From contig CALUVH010000004.1 in NCBI GenBank assembly GCA_944324175.1, positions 1-64,000 of the forward strand: 64,000 bases of DNA, read 5' to 3'. This stretch comes from Candidatus Gastranaerophilales bacterium (GTDB taxonomy: Bacteria > Cyanobacteriota > Vampirovibrionia > Gastranaerophilales > Gastranaerophilaceae). Below the pieces are notes generated by a model that saw only the letters and a program-made list of their open reading frames with translations, did no database searches and was not told where the DNA came from. Positions 16,918 through 26,047 of the stretch are shown piece after piece (the stretch's first letter is position 1; every line of letters starts with the position of its first letter). Both the position numbers and the translations under genes were made by a program.

Positions 16918-19900
16918 CGTGTACCTACGCTTTCATTAATTATTTCGGTAAAAACTAAACTTGGTTGCTGGGTGGTTTCTTTGCCGAATGATTTTACTTT
17001 TTCGCTTACTGTGCAGTATAGATATTTTTTGGCTCTTGTAATTGCGACGTATAAAAGTCTTAAGTTTTCAGCCAAAAGTTCTTGCTTAAGCTCAATTTCC
17101 GTTTTAGCCTTGTAGTTAGGGTTCAATCTTTTAAGGTTTTCCATGAAATCCGAAGATTTTAATTTTATTTGAGAAATATCAAGAGTTAAGTTTTTCTCAG
17201 CCATCTCAGGTAAGAATACATAATCAAATTCATCTCCTTTTGATTTATGGAGTGTCATAATTTGGACTTTCCCTGCCAGAAACTCTTTATCACTTTCATC
17301 TTCTTCTGAGAAAAAGTTAAAACCGCTTAATCTAGGTTTTTTAGCAAGTTCTCCGAGTCTTTCAATTATAGTTACAAAGTCTTTGGTGTTTGCACCAATT
17401 CGCTTAATAAGAGTCGAAATGAGGTAGACATTTGACTTCTCAATATCCGAAGAGTAGTAGTGCAACCCGATTTTAATAGCGAGTTCATCTGCGGTTAAGT
17501 GAGGGAATGATAGCCAGTAATTAAGATCCCAGTAAAATTGAGCAAGACTCATTTTATTAATATCATCACAATTTACATTTATGAAAGGGGTTTTTAAATT
17601 ACGGATTTCAGTTCCGAGACGCTGCTCATAAAAGCCCAATTCTGCCAGAATTTCATAGCTATCGGCTATTGTATTATTATCAAAAGGTGTCTTTATCATA
17701 TTGAGAACTGAGTAGATAGTTCTGAATATTGATTTTTGTTCCAAACATTCACTTCTTGTAATGCTTTTCAGACCGCTGTCATTAATGAAACTCATCCATT
17801 GAGCGACTTGATAGTTATTACGGAGTAGAATTCCGACAGTTGCTTTCGGATCCTTTTTGAAAGCTGATTTTATTTCTTTCAAAATATAATTGCGTTCTTC
17901 TAGTCCGCTTCCAAAAATTGCGGTTTTTATGGCATTTTCACTGACAGGATTTCTACCTTCGACAGGGTGCATAAAAATTTTGTAAAATGCATTTTGGCAC
18001 TCATCTTTGGAGTCTGCCCATACAATTAAATCATTTGCGAGTTTCCATACGTCCTGTGTGCACCGTTGAGAACAATCCATGCTAACGTTTGTGCTTTCTT
18101 TAATGAATTTTCTAAAACCTTCTACATCCGCGTTGGAAAAAGTTGTGGTAATCGCTTGATTTATATCTCCACATCGGATGAGGTTTTTATGTTTTGCACT
18201 TAAAAGTTTAATAAGACGTTGTTGAATAGCGGAAGAGTCTTGTGCCTCATCTTCAATAATGTAGTGACAAATATTTTGATAGTAATTCAGTATGTCTTGG
18301 TTTTCTTCGAGTAACCTGACTGATGAAATTAACATGTCATCATAATCTATTAAGTTAGATTCTTTTAAAATATTTTGGTAGTTATCAAAAAAAGTCGCAA
18401 ATTTTTGTAATTTAGCATCTGTGAGCACTTTAGGGAAAATTCCTCCGCTCATTTTGAATACAGATACAGCTCTGTCAAATTCTTCGGATTCTGTTTTTTT
18501 CAATTTAAGCGAGTTTGAAATTTCTCTTACAATCCTTGAGCGCTGAGTATCGTCGCAAATTTCAAAATCAGAATTAAGTCCTAGGCGCTCAAAATTTCCG
18601 TTTTCCTTTAGAATTCTCAATGCGAGTCCATGAATAGTGCTGATATTTGGTAATTGTGTGGAATTTTGTCTTATATTTTTAATTCTTTCTCTGAAATTTC
18701 TTGCTGCACTTTCCATGTAAGTCATAACAAAAATATTTTCCGGATTTGCTCCCATATCCATAAGTTTTATGATGAGTAAAAGCAAAATAGTTGTTTTCCC
18801 TGCACCTGGTACAGCTGATATTGCCATTTGACCTTTTTTATATTCTAAGACAGGTCGTTGATCATCTCGAGGTGATATTTTTACAGATTTATTTTCCTGT
18901 AGTTTGTTTTCAGGCTCAGATAGTATTATGAAATTCTCTATTCCTCCGAAATTCTCAACGCCATTACCATCAAATAAGCTTGAAAGTGCAAAGATTTCTT
19001 TTTGTGCACAAAGTGTTAATTTCCTTAGAATTCTGGCGGTTTTTTCTTTGCTTAGTTCAATATTATCATCGATGGTGTATTCATCTTTACTCCAGCCTTG
19101 TTGAAAGACCCAAGCATTGTATAGTGGACCTGTATCACTTTTAATCCATTCATCACTTGAGATATCTAGCCAGAATTGATATTTTGTTTTAATTTGATTG
19201 TCAATAATTTTTTGTGGAGTACCGATTACAAGATCATTTTCTTTAATTTCTAATGTGGAATAAGGGTTTTCTGCAATTATTGAATTCTCAATTTGTGTTA
19301 TAATTTCAGTTTTTCTTGTGTCAAAATCTTCCCCAAAGATATTTTCGAAATCTTGTAGTTGTTTTATGAAAAAATTGAATTTTGTAATTTCATAAGGGTT
19401 GATAGAGGTAAATTCAGCAAGCTCGTCATATATTTCATAGACCTGATCGGATAGTTTATCTTGTGAGTTTTCTAATTTTGAAAGCAATTTAATAAATTTA
19501 TTGTATTTTTCCGAATATTCATCGAGTAGAAAATCTTGTGTGATAAATTTTTTTTCAAGGTCAAAAGTTTTTAAGATTTTTTCGCAATATTTTACAGGTA
19601 TACCTAAAAAGTCCGAGAGTATCGGGCGAATATCAAATTCGGATAATTTTTCTTTTAATGTTGTATTTAGTTTCAATATTGTAAGTACAGACAGTACGAG
19701 TCTGTTTTGTATAATTTTTTCACTTCCTGATAAAAATATCGGGTTTATAGTTTTTCTCAGAGATTCTTTAAGTGTAAATTTAAGCATTTCATCAATAACG
19801 GGCGTAATGATGGAAATTTCGCTAGGTAAAACATTTTTACTTGTTAAATCGTTAATTTTTCTAATTGCAATATCGAGCATACTGGCTCTTTTGGATGGAG

Positions 19901-20786
19901 ATTGCAGTGAAAAGTGTCTGAGGGGAATGCAGTTACATTGTGTTATGTTTTGAAAAATATTTTCTGCATCTTCAGAGGTTTCTGTTGTGGAAGGTAATTC
20001 AATGGTTTCGGCTTTGAAGATTTTTTCAAATTCCCATACGGCAAGTCTATTTGCACTCAGATAGCCGGCGCGACTGGCGCCTTTTTTATCGAATGCTATA
20101 AATGCATCTATTAGTTGAGGCGCGATGTATTTTATAAAGTCAAAGCAGACAGGTGTAATTTCATCTCCATCATCTACAATTAGATATTTTACTTTTTTGA
20201 AATAGTCTGTGTTTTTATAAATATAGTTAAATACAAGTGTTTGTCGTAAATAATCGAAATCTCTTAAAAATAACGTTTTTGCAAGGAATTTTTTCAATGC
20301 ACTTTTAGCATCATCTGCAAAACTTTCATTTAAAATATTTGAGCGCAGCTGTACATCTGCATCAGAAAGATTGTTTTGTACAATTAACGAGTAACGTCTA
20401 AACAGTTGATGAAGTAATGATTTTTTTGAATTATATCCCTTGAATTGGACTGATTTAATTATATCTTTGAGGATAAATTGTGATACTTCAAGTCCGGCAA
20501 GGTTTGGTAAAATTGTTGGATTATTGTATGGATTTCCGTTTTCAATTAATGCCCAATTATCACATATGGCATTGTACACAAGTGAGAAAAAAGAATGTAC
20601 TTGCAATTTTTCACTGATATCAATAGTTAGACCTTGTAAAGTTTGCTCTATAAATTTATTTTTCAGGGTGGAATTTTGCACTAAAACAAGAATTTCAGAA
20701 GAACTTATGCCTTTGTTCAAAAGCTCTGTATATTTCTCTATTAACAACTCAGTTTTTTTAGATGAAATATTCCCTTCAATTAGCAA
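16911..20786 (-). CDS. Tandem UvrD/PcrA-type helicase, N-terminal half degenerate (AddAB-like)
   Basis: 1291 residues. The C-terminal half is a full SF1 helicase: Walker A SAVPGAGKTT near 655-664, IIEDEAQDSSAIQQRL near 845, TLHKSKGDEFDYVFLP near 1180 and LLYVAITRAKKYLY near 1245. The N-terminal half begins like a second P-loop (LIEGNISSKKTELL) where the GK of Walker A reads KK, and has YLIVDDGDEIT near 205 in place of the DExQ box, so it looks like an inactivated helicase as in AddB. A PD-(D/E)XK nuclease gene overlaps its 3' end. Likely role: recombinational repair; not proven. Confidence 0.85.
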   Translation of the reverse strand: MLIEGNISSKKTELLIEKYTELLNKGISSSEILVLVQNSTLKNKFIEQTLQGLTIDISEKLQVHSFFSLVYNAICDNWALIENGNPYNNPTILPNLAGLEVSQFILKDIIKSVQFKGYNSKKSLLHQLFRRYSLIVQNNLSDADVQLRSNILNESFADDAKSALKKFLAKTLFLRDFDYLRQTLVFNYIYKNTDYFKKVKYLIVDDGDEITPVCFDFIKYIAPQLIDAFIAFDKKGASRAGYLSANRLAVWEFEKIFKAETIELPSTTETSEDAENIFQNITQCNCIPLRHFSLQSPSKRASMLDIAIRKINDLTSKNVLPSEISIITPVIDEMLKFTLKESLRKTINPIFLSGSEKIIQNRLVLSVLTILKLNTTLKEKLSEFDIRPILSDFLGIPVKYCEKILKTFDLEKKFITQDFLLDEYSEKYNKFIKLLSKLENSQDKLSDQVYEIYDELAEFTSINPYEITKFNFFIKQLQDFENIFGEDFDTRKTEIITQIENSIIAENPYSTLEIKENDLVIGTPQKIIDNQIKTKYQFWLDISSDEWIKSDTGPLYNAWVFQQGWSKDEYTIDDNIELSKEKTARILRKLTLCAQKEIFALSSLFDGNGVENFGGIENFIILSEPENKLQENKSVKISPRDDQRPVLEYKKGQMAISAVPGAGKTTILLLLIIKLMDMGANPENIFVMTYMESAARNFRERIKNIRQNSTQLPNISTIHGLALRILKENGNFERLGLNSDFEICDDTQRSRIVREISNSLKLKKTESEEFDRAVSVFKMSGGIFPKVLTDAKLQKFATFFDNYQNILKESNLIDYDDMLISSVRLLEENQDILNYYQNICHYIIEDEAQDSSAIQQRLIKLLSAKHKNLIRCGDINQAITTTFSNADVEGFRKFIKESTNVSMDCSQRCTQDVWKLANDLIVWADSKDECQNAFYKIFMHPVEGRNPVSENAIKTAIFGSGLEERNYILKEIKSAFKKDPKATVGILLRNNYQVAQWMSFINDSGLKSITRSECLEQKSIFRTIYSVLNMIKTPFDNNTIADSYEILAELGFYEQRLGTEIRNLKTPFINVNCDDINKMSLAQFYWDLNYWLSFPHLTADELAIKIGLHYYSSDIEKSNVYLISTLIKRIGANTKDFVTIIERLGELAKKPRLSGFNFFSEEDESDKEFLAGKVQIMTLHKSKGDEFDYVFLPEMAEKNLTLDISQIKLKSSDFMENLKRLNPNYKAKTEIELKQELLAENLRLLYVAITRAKKYLYCTVSEKVKSFGKETTQQPSLVFTEIINESVGTRC

Positions 20787-20941
20787 ATCAATACTCCTCC
20801 TGTAGTAAATTATACCATAAATTAGTTTAAAATTTACTTTAAACTAATACTATTATACTATTGCCTTTTTTAGAAAATTGGACTAATATAATTATTGTAA
20901 ACGGAGACGTTAGTAGAAAAAGAAATCGCATGGAGGTTAAC

Positions 20942-21151
20942 ATGATGCAAGAATTACAAGAACAAATCGGATTTTCAGCAGGTCAAATCTATGATTACTT
21001 GAACAACAATGGTGAAACAACTTTCGCTAAAATGAAAAAAGAATTAGATTTAAAAGGAAACTTTGCAGATTTAGGTCTTGGTTGGTTAGCTAGAGAAGAT
21101 AAAGTTGAAATTTCTAAAAAAGGTTCTTCAGTTAACGTAAGACTTAAATAG
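20942..21151 (+). CDS. Small winged-helix domain protein
   Basis: 69 residues from ATG 20942, which follows GGAGG at good spacing; an upstream in-frame extension to 20861 lacks support. The sequence (IGFSAGQIYDYLNNNGETTF, WLAREDKVEISKKGSSVNV) fits the small winged-helix family PF10771. It probably binds DNA or acts as an adaptor; targets unknown. A single gene with a strong terminator. Confidence 0.8.
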   Translation: MMQELQEQIGFSAGQIYDYLNNNGETTFAKMKKELDLKGNFADLGLGWLAREDKVEISKKGSSVNVRLK

Positions 21152-21175
21152 TTTTATCGGTTTTATTTAATTATT

Positions 21176-21210
21176 AAAAAAGCACTCCGATGTTTATGGG
21201 GTGCTTTTTT
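21176..21210 (+). terminator. Terminator after the winged-helix gene
   Basis: AAAAAAGCACTCC pairs with GGGGTGCTTTTTT across an 8-9 base loop and ends in six T's. A weaker hairpin (AGCCTCAACATTGTTGAAGCT, 21 bases split) follows at about 21222..21243. Confidence 0.85.
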
Positions 21211-21267
21211 GAGCAATAAAAAAGCCTCAACATTGTTGAAGCTGTAATCTTTTTCTTTAATTCTCGT

Positions 21268-21297
21268 GTAGTAGTAAGTAGTAGAAGGTAGTAGTTT
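21268..21297. repeat. Three GTAGTAG repeats at 10-base period
   Basis: GTAGTAG occurs at 21268, 21278 and 21288, each followed by three variable bases. A 10-base period puts the copies on one face of the helix, as for a cooperative protein-binding site. It lies about 150 bases upstream of coaD. No known operator recognised. Confidence 0.5.
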
Positions 21298-21354
21298 ATA
21301 AAAGTCTTTTTAAATCGTCCTCGTATATATATAAAGTATTTTTTACATATAAAA

Positions 21355-21382
21355 TTGACATATTAAATTGATTTGTTACAAA
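21355..21382 (+). promoter_or_regulatory. Promoter of coaD
   Basis: Consensus TTGACA, 16-base spacer, TACAAA. About 65 bases before the ATG at 21446. Confidence 0.45.
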
Positions 21383-21445
21383 ACTTAATAAATCTATGGC
21401 GATATTTGAATTATAATTATTGAGATAAAATGCAAGAGGAAAAAT

Positions 21446-21925
21446 ATGAAAATAGCGATATACCCAGGGAGTTTTGATCCCATAACAAAGGGACATTTAG
21501 ATGTTCTTCATACTGGAACTGAAATTTTTGATAAAGTAATAATTGCAGTTGCTAAAAATTCTGAAAAAAAGGGATTTTTAACAGTAGATGAGCGCGTTGA
21601 ACTGATCAAAAAAAGTGTTGGTCATTTGGAAAATGTTGAAGTGGATTGTTTTGAAGGACTTACAATAGAGTATGCCAAGCAAAAAGGTGCACAAATTTTA
21701 TTGAGGGGATTGCGTGCTGTTTCTGATTTTGAGTACGAAATGCAACTTTCTCAAGCTAATAGTGCTCTTTCAAGTGATATAAAAACAGTTTTTTTGATTA
21801 CAAAACCAAAATATAACTTTATTTCTTCAAGTACGATAAAAGAAATTTTTTTAAATGGCGGAGATATTTCGAAATTTGTACCAGAGGCAGTAGATTCTTA
21901 TTTAAAAACGCGCAATAAATTGTAA
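21446..21925 (+). CDS. coaD: Phosphopantetheine adenylyltransferase
   Basis: Transfers AMP to 4'-phosphopantetheine, the penultimate step to coenzyme A. 159 residues, normal length. Key motifs: AIYPGSFDPITKGHLDVL with the T/HxGH nucleotide site (about 4-21), LLRGLRAVSDFEYE, and the ISSSTIKEI signature. Start follows AAGAGGAAA. It extends the CoA pathway begun by panB, panC and panD in the same window. Confidence 0.97.
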   Translation: MKIAIYPGSFDPITKGHLDVLHTGTEIFDKVIIAVAKNSEKKGFLTVDERVELIKKSVGHLENVEVDCFEGLTIEYAKQKGAQILLRGLRAVSDFEYEMQLSQANSALSSDIKTVFLITKPKYNFISSSTIKEIFLNGGDISKFVPEAVDSYLKTRNKL

Positions 21926-22002
21926 TATATGCACTTTTTCTAGCCTTAATTATTTGACAATTTATTTTTGCTTTTGTAGAATGTAATTATTGAAAGGGAT
22001 AT

Positions 22003-22611
22003 GTGATAACAATGCAACAAAACGGTGTATATGATTTATTAAAAATGTTAGAAATTTCTTTGGAGGAAGGTTTTCCGATAATACCTAGAAAGTTTACAGT
22101 AGTAAAAACCAAAGAAATCGAAACTCTAATTGATAGGATTTATGCTTCATTACCGGTAGAAGTACAAGAAGCAAGAGCGTTTTTAAGGCGCAGAGAAGAA
22201 TTACAAATAGAAGCACAGCAAAAAGCTGAAAAGATAATCAGTGATGCTCAAATGGAAGCAGATAGAAAGTTGAGTGAAGCAGATTTTATAAAGGCTTTAG
22301 AACGTGAAGGAATAAGAATTAGAACTCAGGTTCAACAAGAGTGCGAAGAAATAAAAAGAAAAGCTGCCGAGGAAGCAGAGAATATTAGATTGCAGGCAAC
22401 AGAAGATGCAATGAAGACTCGTGAAGGTGCTGAGTTGTATGCTGAGCAGGTATTGACTAATTTAGAACAAGACTTGACTCAATTACAACAAGTCGTCAAA
22501 AATGGTCAGATTTATATGGAAAAATTGAGATCAGAATCTTTAGGCGCAGGTCTTGAAGGTGGTTATTCTGACCGTGGAAAAAATCGCGCAGGTGATTTTG
22601 TCATCAGATAG
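22003..22611 (+). CDS. Coiled-coil protein (ATP-synthase-b-like / DivIVA-like)
   Basis: 202 residues. The N-terminal about 60 residues are compact (YDLLKMLEISLEEGFPIIP), followed by a long coiled coil from about 65 to 165 rich in Glu, Gln, Ala and Lys (EAQQKAEKIISDAQMEADRK). No membrane segment. Such proteins are often annotated as ATP synthase subunit b, but the missing anchor argues against that. GTG at 22003 is 3-4 bases after AAAGGGA, ATG at 22012 about 12 after, so the start is uncertain. It sits just after coaD. Confidence 0.7.
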   Translation: MITMQQNGVYDLLKMLEISLEEGFPIIPRKFTVVKTKEIETLIDRIYASLPVEVQEARAFLRRREELQIEAQQKAEKIISDAQMEADRKLSEADFIKALEREGIRIRTQVQQECEEIKRKAAEEAENIRLQATEDAMKTREGAELYAEQVLTNLEQDLTQLQQVVKNGQIYMEKLRSESLGAGLEGGYSDRGKNRAGDFVIR

Positions 22612-22630
22612 TCGTTTTAAAAATTAACCA

Positions 22631-22662
22631 AAAAGAATGCTCTGTTTATTGAGCATTCTTTT
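22631..22662 (+). terminator. Terminator after the coiled-coil gene
   Basis: AAAAGAATGCTC / GAGCATTCTTTT stem with an 8-base loop and T run. Confidence 0.85.
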
Positions 22663-22734
22663 CTGTATAGAAAGTTTACAAAATGTTTGCATTTTATTTT
22701 GTTTGATTTAATATATAAGTATAAGCCGAAAAAG

Positions 22735-22764
22735 GAGAATGTGAAAGAGAACACATTCTCTTTT
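22735..22764 (+). terminator. Hairpin in the rpmG leader (possible attenuator)
   Basis: GAGAATGTG / CACATTCTC, a 9-bp stem with an 8-base loop and TTTT, lies about 60 bases before the rpmG start and after the preceding gene's own terminator. It may control entry into the rpmG-secE-nusG-rplKA run. Confidence 0.5.
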
Positions 22765-22825
22765 AAAAAGCCACAAGGCAAGTGTAAAGTAAAAAGTTAC
22801 TATAATAAATATAAAGGAATAGAAA

Positions 22826-22993
22826 ATGGGTATCAAAGGAAAAAATGACAGAATGGTAGTTCTAGCATGTGAAGATTGCAAAGAAAGAAACTACACAACA
22901 GTAAAAAATAAGAAAAATATTAAAGAAAGATTAGAGTTGAGCAAATATTGCCCAACTTGTAAAAAACATACCAACCACAAGGAAACAAAATAA
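22826..22993 (+). CDS. rpmG: 50S ribosomal protein L33
   Basis: 55 residues: [20 protein letters not shown] at the start, [19 protein letters not shown], and two CxxC pairs (CEDC, CPTC) marking the zinc-binding form of L33. Start follows AAAGGAA. It heads the conserved order rpmG, tRNA-Trp, secE, nusG, rplK, rplA. Confidence 0.97.
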   Translation: MGIKGKNDRMVVLACEDCKERNYTTVKNKKNIKERLELSKYCPTCKKHTNHKETK

Positions 22994-23035
22994 GTCTATA
23001 TTAAAAAGTGGCAGTATTCAGCTGTCACTTGATGA

Positions 23036-23108
23036 GCGTCCTTAGTTCAGTTGGTAGAACGTCGGTCTCCAAAACCGGATGTCGAGGGTTCGAGTCCTTC
23101 AGGGCGCG
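23036..23108 (+). tRNA. tRNA-Trp (CCA anticodon)
   Basis: 73-base cloverleaf: acceptor GCGTCCT / AGGGCGC with one T-G pair, D stem GTTC/GAAC, anticodon loop CTCCAAA, T loop TTCGAGT, discriminator G; CCA not encoded. Its place between rpmG and secE is common in bacteria. Confidence 0.95.
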
Positions 23109-23133
23109 ATTTTATAAGATAAAGGATATAACT

Positions 23134-23325
23134 ATGAATGAAACAGTTAATGCGATACAGACATATTTAAAAGGTGTAAGGGCAGAATGGGGTAAAATAA
23201 TTTGGCCGGAAAGACGTCAAGTCGTGGCAGAGACCATTTTTGTAATAGCGATTGTGTTTGTATTTACTGTTGCGGTTTATCTTATGGACTTAATATTCAA
23301 AGGCTTGTTTGGTTTAATAAAATAA
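23134..23325 (+). CDS. secE: Preprotein translocase subunit SecE
   Basis: 63 residues with the family signature VRAEWGKIIWPERRQVV then one membrane helix (about 33-58). SecE stabilises SecY in the Sec channel. The ATG at 23134 follows AAAGGA; the open frame upstream runs through the tRNA and is not coding. nusG follows after 43 bases. Confidence 0.96.
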   Translation: MNETVNAIQTYLKGVRAEWGKIIWPERRQVVAETIFVIAIVFVFTVAVYLMDLIFKGLFGLIK

Positions 23326-23368
23326 TTGTTGCCGAGAAAATCGGAATTAATAAAGATATAGGTGGCTT

Positions 23369-23995
23369 ATGACAAAAAAAGAAAAATCAATGGCAGAACA
23401 GTTGAATGAAGAAAAAGCACTAGAAGCAGCGCAGGCTCAAGCTGAAGAAGATGAAAAAAAAGCTAAAAAAGCCCAAAAACGCTGGTATATAGTTCATACA
23501 TATTCAGGTTACGAGAACAAGGTTAAGGTAAACTTAGAAAAACGTATTGAGTATATGAATATGGGCGATAAAATTTTCAGGATTGAAGTGCCTCAAAAAA
23601 CTGTGACCCAAATGAAGGGTGGTAAAAAACAAGAAAGAGAAGAAAAAATATTCCCTGGCTATGTTCTTGTTGAGATGATAATGGATGAAGATAGCTGGTA
23701 TGTTGTAAGACACACTTCAGGCGTTACAAAGTTTGTTGGCTCAGCAAAACGTCCAATACCTGCTCGAGACAGCGAAATTAAAAAGATTATTAACCGTTCA
23801 TCTTCTCAAGTCCAAAAAATTGAATTGGATGTTAAAGCAGGTGATAAAGTTAGAATTATTTCAGGTCCTTTTGCAGACTTTATTGCAGATATTATTGAAG
23901 TATATCCTGATAAATCAAAGCTCAGAGCAAATGTTTCAATATTTGGTCGTGAAACGCCTGTCGAGTTAGAATATAAACAAATTAACAAATTATAA
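23369..23995 (+). CDS. nusG: Transcription termination/antitermination protein NusG
   Basis: 208 residues. An acidic/Lys-rich N-terminal extension of about 37 residues (KALEAAQAQAEEDEKKAKKA) precedes the NGN domain (RWYIVHTYSGYENKVKVNL, IFPGYVLVEM) and the KOW domain (AGDKVRIISGPFADF). NusG couples RNA polymerase to the ribosome and to Rho. The extension is longer than in E. coli. Confidence 0.97.
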   Translation: MTKKEKSMAEQLNEEKALEAAQAQAEEDEKKAKKAQKRWYIVHTYSGYENKVKVNLEKRIEYMNMGDKIFRIEVPQKTVTQMKGGKKQEREEKIFPGYVLVEMIMDEDSWYVVRHTSGVTKFVGSAKRPIPARDSEIKKIINRSSSQVQKIELDVKAGDKVRIISGPFADFIADIIEVYPDKSKLRANVSIFGRETPVELEYKQINKL

Positions 23996-24094
23996 TTTTA
24001 AAAACACTAAAGTTAAAAAGTGCGCGTAAGCGCGAAGGTAAAACAAAGTAATGTGGAAGGGACGCCCCCGCTATAACCACAAAAGGAGAAAAAA

Positions 24095-24523
24095 ATGGCA
24101 AAAAAAGTAGTAGGAAAAATTAAGCTTCAAATAGAAGCAGGAAAAGCAAATCCGTCACCTCCGGTTGGTCCGGCATTGGGTCAGCATGGTGTGAACATTA
24201 TGGATTTTTGTAAGCAGTTCAATGCTAAAACAGAATCACAAGCAGGATATATTATCCCTGTTGTAATTGATGTGTATGAAGATAGAAGTTTTTCTTTTAT
24301 CGTAAAATCACCACCTGCACCGGTTTTGATTAAAAAAGCGTTGAATTTACCAAAAGGTTCAGCTGTTCCTAATAAGGATAAAGTTGGCGAAATTACTCAA
24401 GCTCAGTTAGAAGAAATTGCAAAAATCAAAATGAATGACTTGAATGCTACAAGCTTGGAAGCAGCAGTCAATATGATTAAAGGTTCTTGCAGAGCTATGG
24501 GTGTTACGGTAAAGGCAGAATAA
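24095..24523 (+). CDS. rplK: 50S ribosomal protein L11
   Basis: 142 residues, normal length, with [35 protein letters not shown] and the C-terminal RNA-binding part ending [11 protein letters not shown]. Start follows AAAGGAG. The 99-base gap after nusG contains a short GC hairpin (GTGCGCGTAAGCGC region near 24020). Confidence 0.98.
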   Translation: MAKKVVGKIKLQIEAGKANPSPPVGPALGQHGVNIMDFCKQFNAKTESQAGYIIPVVIDVYEDRSFSFIVKSPPAPVLIKKALNLPKGSAVPNKDKVGEITQAQLEEIAKIKMNDLNATSLEAAVNMIKGSCRAMGVTVKAE

Positions 24524-24587
24524 TTAAGGATGGAAGGATATTTATCGGTTAGATAAATTCCGTTACTACCATGAAAGGAAAAAACAA

Positions 24588-25313
24588 ATGGCAAAATTAA
24601 CTAAAAAACAACAAAAAATGCAGCAAATGCTTGAAGGGTTTGTGCAACCTGCTAGTGCTGTAGATACAATTAAAAAATTAAAAGAAATTTCTAAAGAAGT
24701 TTCAAAGTTCAATGAAACAGTTGAATGTCACATGAGATTAGGTATTGACGTTAGACAAGCTGATCAACAAATTCGTTCAACCGTTGTGTTACCGGCAGGT
24801 CTTGGTAAAACAGTCAGAGTTTGTGTTATTGCAAAAGGTCCAAAGGTAAATGAAGCAAAAGAAGCTGGAGCTGATTTTGCTGGTGCTGAAGAAATTATTG
24901 ACAAGATTTCTGATGGCTGGTTTGAATTTGATACCTTAATTGCGACTCCTGATTGTATGGGTATGTTAGGTAAATTAGGTCGTGTATTGGGACCTAAAGG
25001 TTTGATGCCAAACCCTAAGACAGGTACAGTTACAATGGATATTGCCAAAGCTGTTAAAGATGCTAAGGCTGGTAAAGTTGAGTTCAGAGCTGATAAGCAG
25101 GGGATGATTCACTGTCCAATCGGAAAAGTTGAATTTTCAGAAGAAGACCTTGTAAAAAACTATGCAACTTTAGCTGATGCAATTTTGAGAGCAAAACCTG
25201 CTTCAGCTAAAGGTACATTTGTAAAATCAGTTTACCTTGCAACAACTATGGGACCTGGTTTGAAATTGGATCCTAAGACTTTTGCTGCAGAGGTAAAAGA
25301 ACTTGTTTCATAG
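24588..25313 (+). CDS. rplA: 50S ribosomal protein L1
   Basis: 241 residues with the L1 signature [20 protein letters not shown] (about 126-145) and [21 protein letters not shown]1 forms the tRNA-exit stalk and often represses its own mRNA. A strong terminator follows directly, so rplJL are not in this transcript. Confidence 0.98.
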   Translation: MAKLTKKQQKMQQMLEGFVQPASAVDTIKKLKEISKEVSKFNETVECHMRLGIDVRQADQQIRSTVVLPAGLGKTVRVCVIAKGPKVNEAKEAGADFAGAEEIIDKISDGWFEFDTLIATPDCMGMLGKLGRVLGPKGLMPNPKTGTVTMDIAKAVKDAKAGKVEFRADKQGMIHCPIGKVEFSEEDLVKNYATLADAILRAKPASAKGTFVKSVYLATTMGPGLKLDPKTFAAEVKELVS

Positions 25314-25327
25314 GAATTAAAATATTT

Positions 25328-25360
25328 GAGGCGTGAGGATTTATCCCACGCCTCTTTTTT
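25328..25360 (+). terminator. Terminator after rplA
   Basis: GAGGCGTG / CACGCCTC stem with an 11-base loop and six T's. Confidence 0.9.
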
Positions 25361-25387
25361 AATAATGGAGAGAATGAGGGCTTCACT

Positions 25388-26002
25388 TTGGTTAAAAGAG
25401 GTATGTTTATAACATTTGAAGGTGCTGATGGTTGTGGTAAGACAACTCAACTTGTGCTATTGTATGAATATTTTAAAGCTAAAGGGATTGATGTTTTGAA
25501 GACCAGAGAACCTGGAGCACAAGGACTTGGAGAAAAAATTAGAGAAATTTTATTGAATTACGATGGTGAAGTCTCTGACAGGTGTGAATCTTTTTTATTT
25601 TTGGCAGATAGAGCTCAACATATCGACAAAATTGTAAATCCAGCTGTGGCATCAGGAAAAATAGTATTATGCGATCGTCATATCGACAGCACAGTTGCAT
25701 ATCAAGGTTATGGTAGAGGGCTTGATATTCCAAGAATAAAAATGCTAAATTCTATAGCCACGAACAATATACGTCCAGACCTTACTTTTGTATTTGATAT
25801 AGATGTAAAGACTTCAATGCAGCGAGTAGGACAAGAAAAGGACAGAATGGAAAGTGCAGGTTTTGACTTTTTTAATAGAGTTCGTATGGGGTATCTTGAA
25901 ATAGCAGAGCAAGAGCCTAATAGAATTAAGGTAATAGATGCAACAAAATCTATAGAAGAAATCCAGAAGGAAGTTGTAAAAATAGTCTCTGAGCTTATTT
26001 AG
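25388..26002 (+). CDS. tmk: Thymidylate kinase
   Basis: Phosphorylates dTMP to dTDP. 204 residues: P-loop FITFEGADGCGKTTQ (about 7-21), DR motif TREPGAQGLGEKIR, LCDRHIDSTVAYQGYGRG and the LID region. The proposed start is TTG at 25388, 7 bases after GAGGG; an ATG at 25403 is the alternative and would leave a very short N-terminus. Confidence 0.96.
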   Translation: MVKRGMFITFEGADGCGKTTQLVLLYEYFKAKGIDVLKTREPGAQGLGEKIREILLNYDGEVSDRCESFLFLADRAQHIDKIVNPAVASGKIVLCDRHIDSTVAYQGYGRGLDIPRIKMLNSIATNNIRPDLTFVFDIDVKTSMQRVGQEKDRMESAGFDFFNRVRMGYLEIAEQEPNRIKVIDATKSIEEIQKEVVKIVSELI

Positions 26003-26047
26003 CTGTAATGATCTGTGTTTTTTAATTTCAAATATTTGTAAAATGGA

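Noticed and set aside
22999-23133. Upstream extension of secE
   Set aside because: The extension reads through the tRNA-Trp gene; ATG 23134 with AAAGGA is the standard SecE start.
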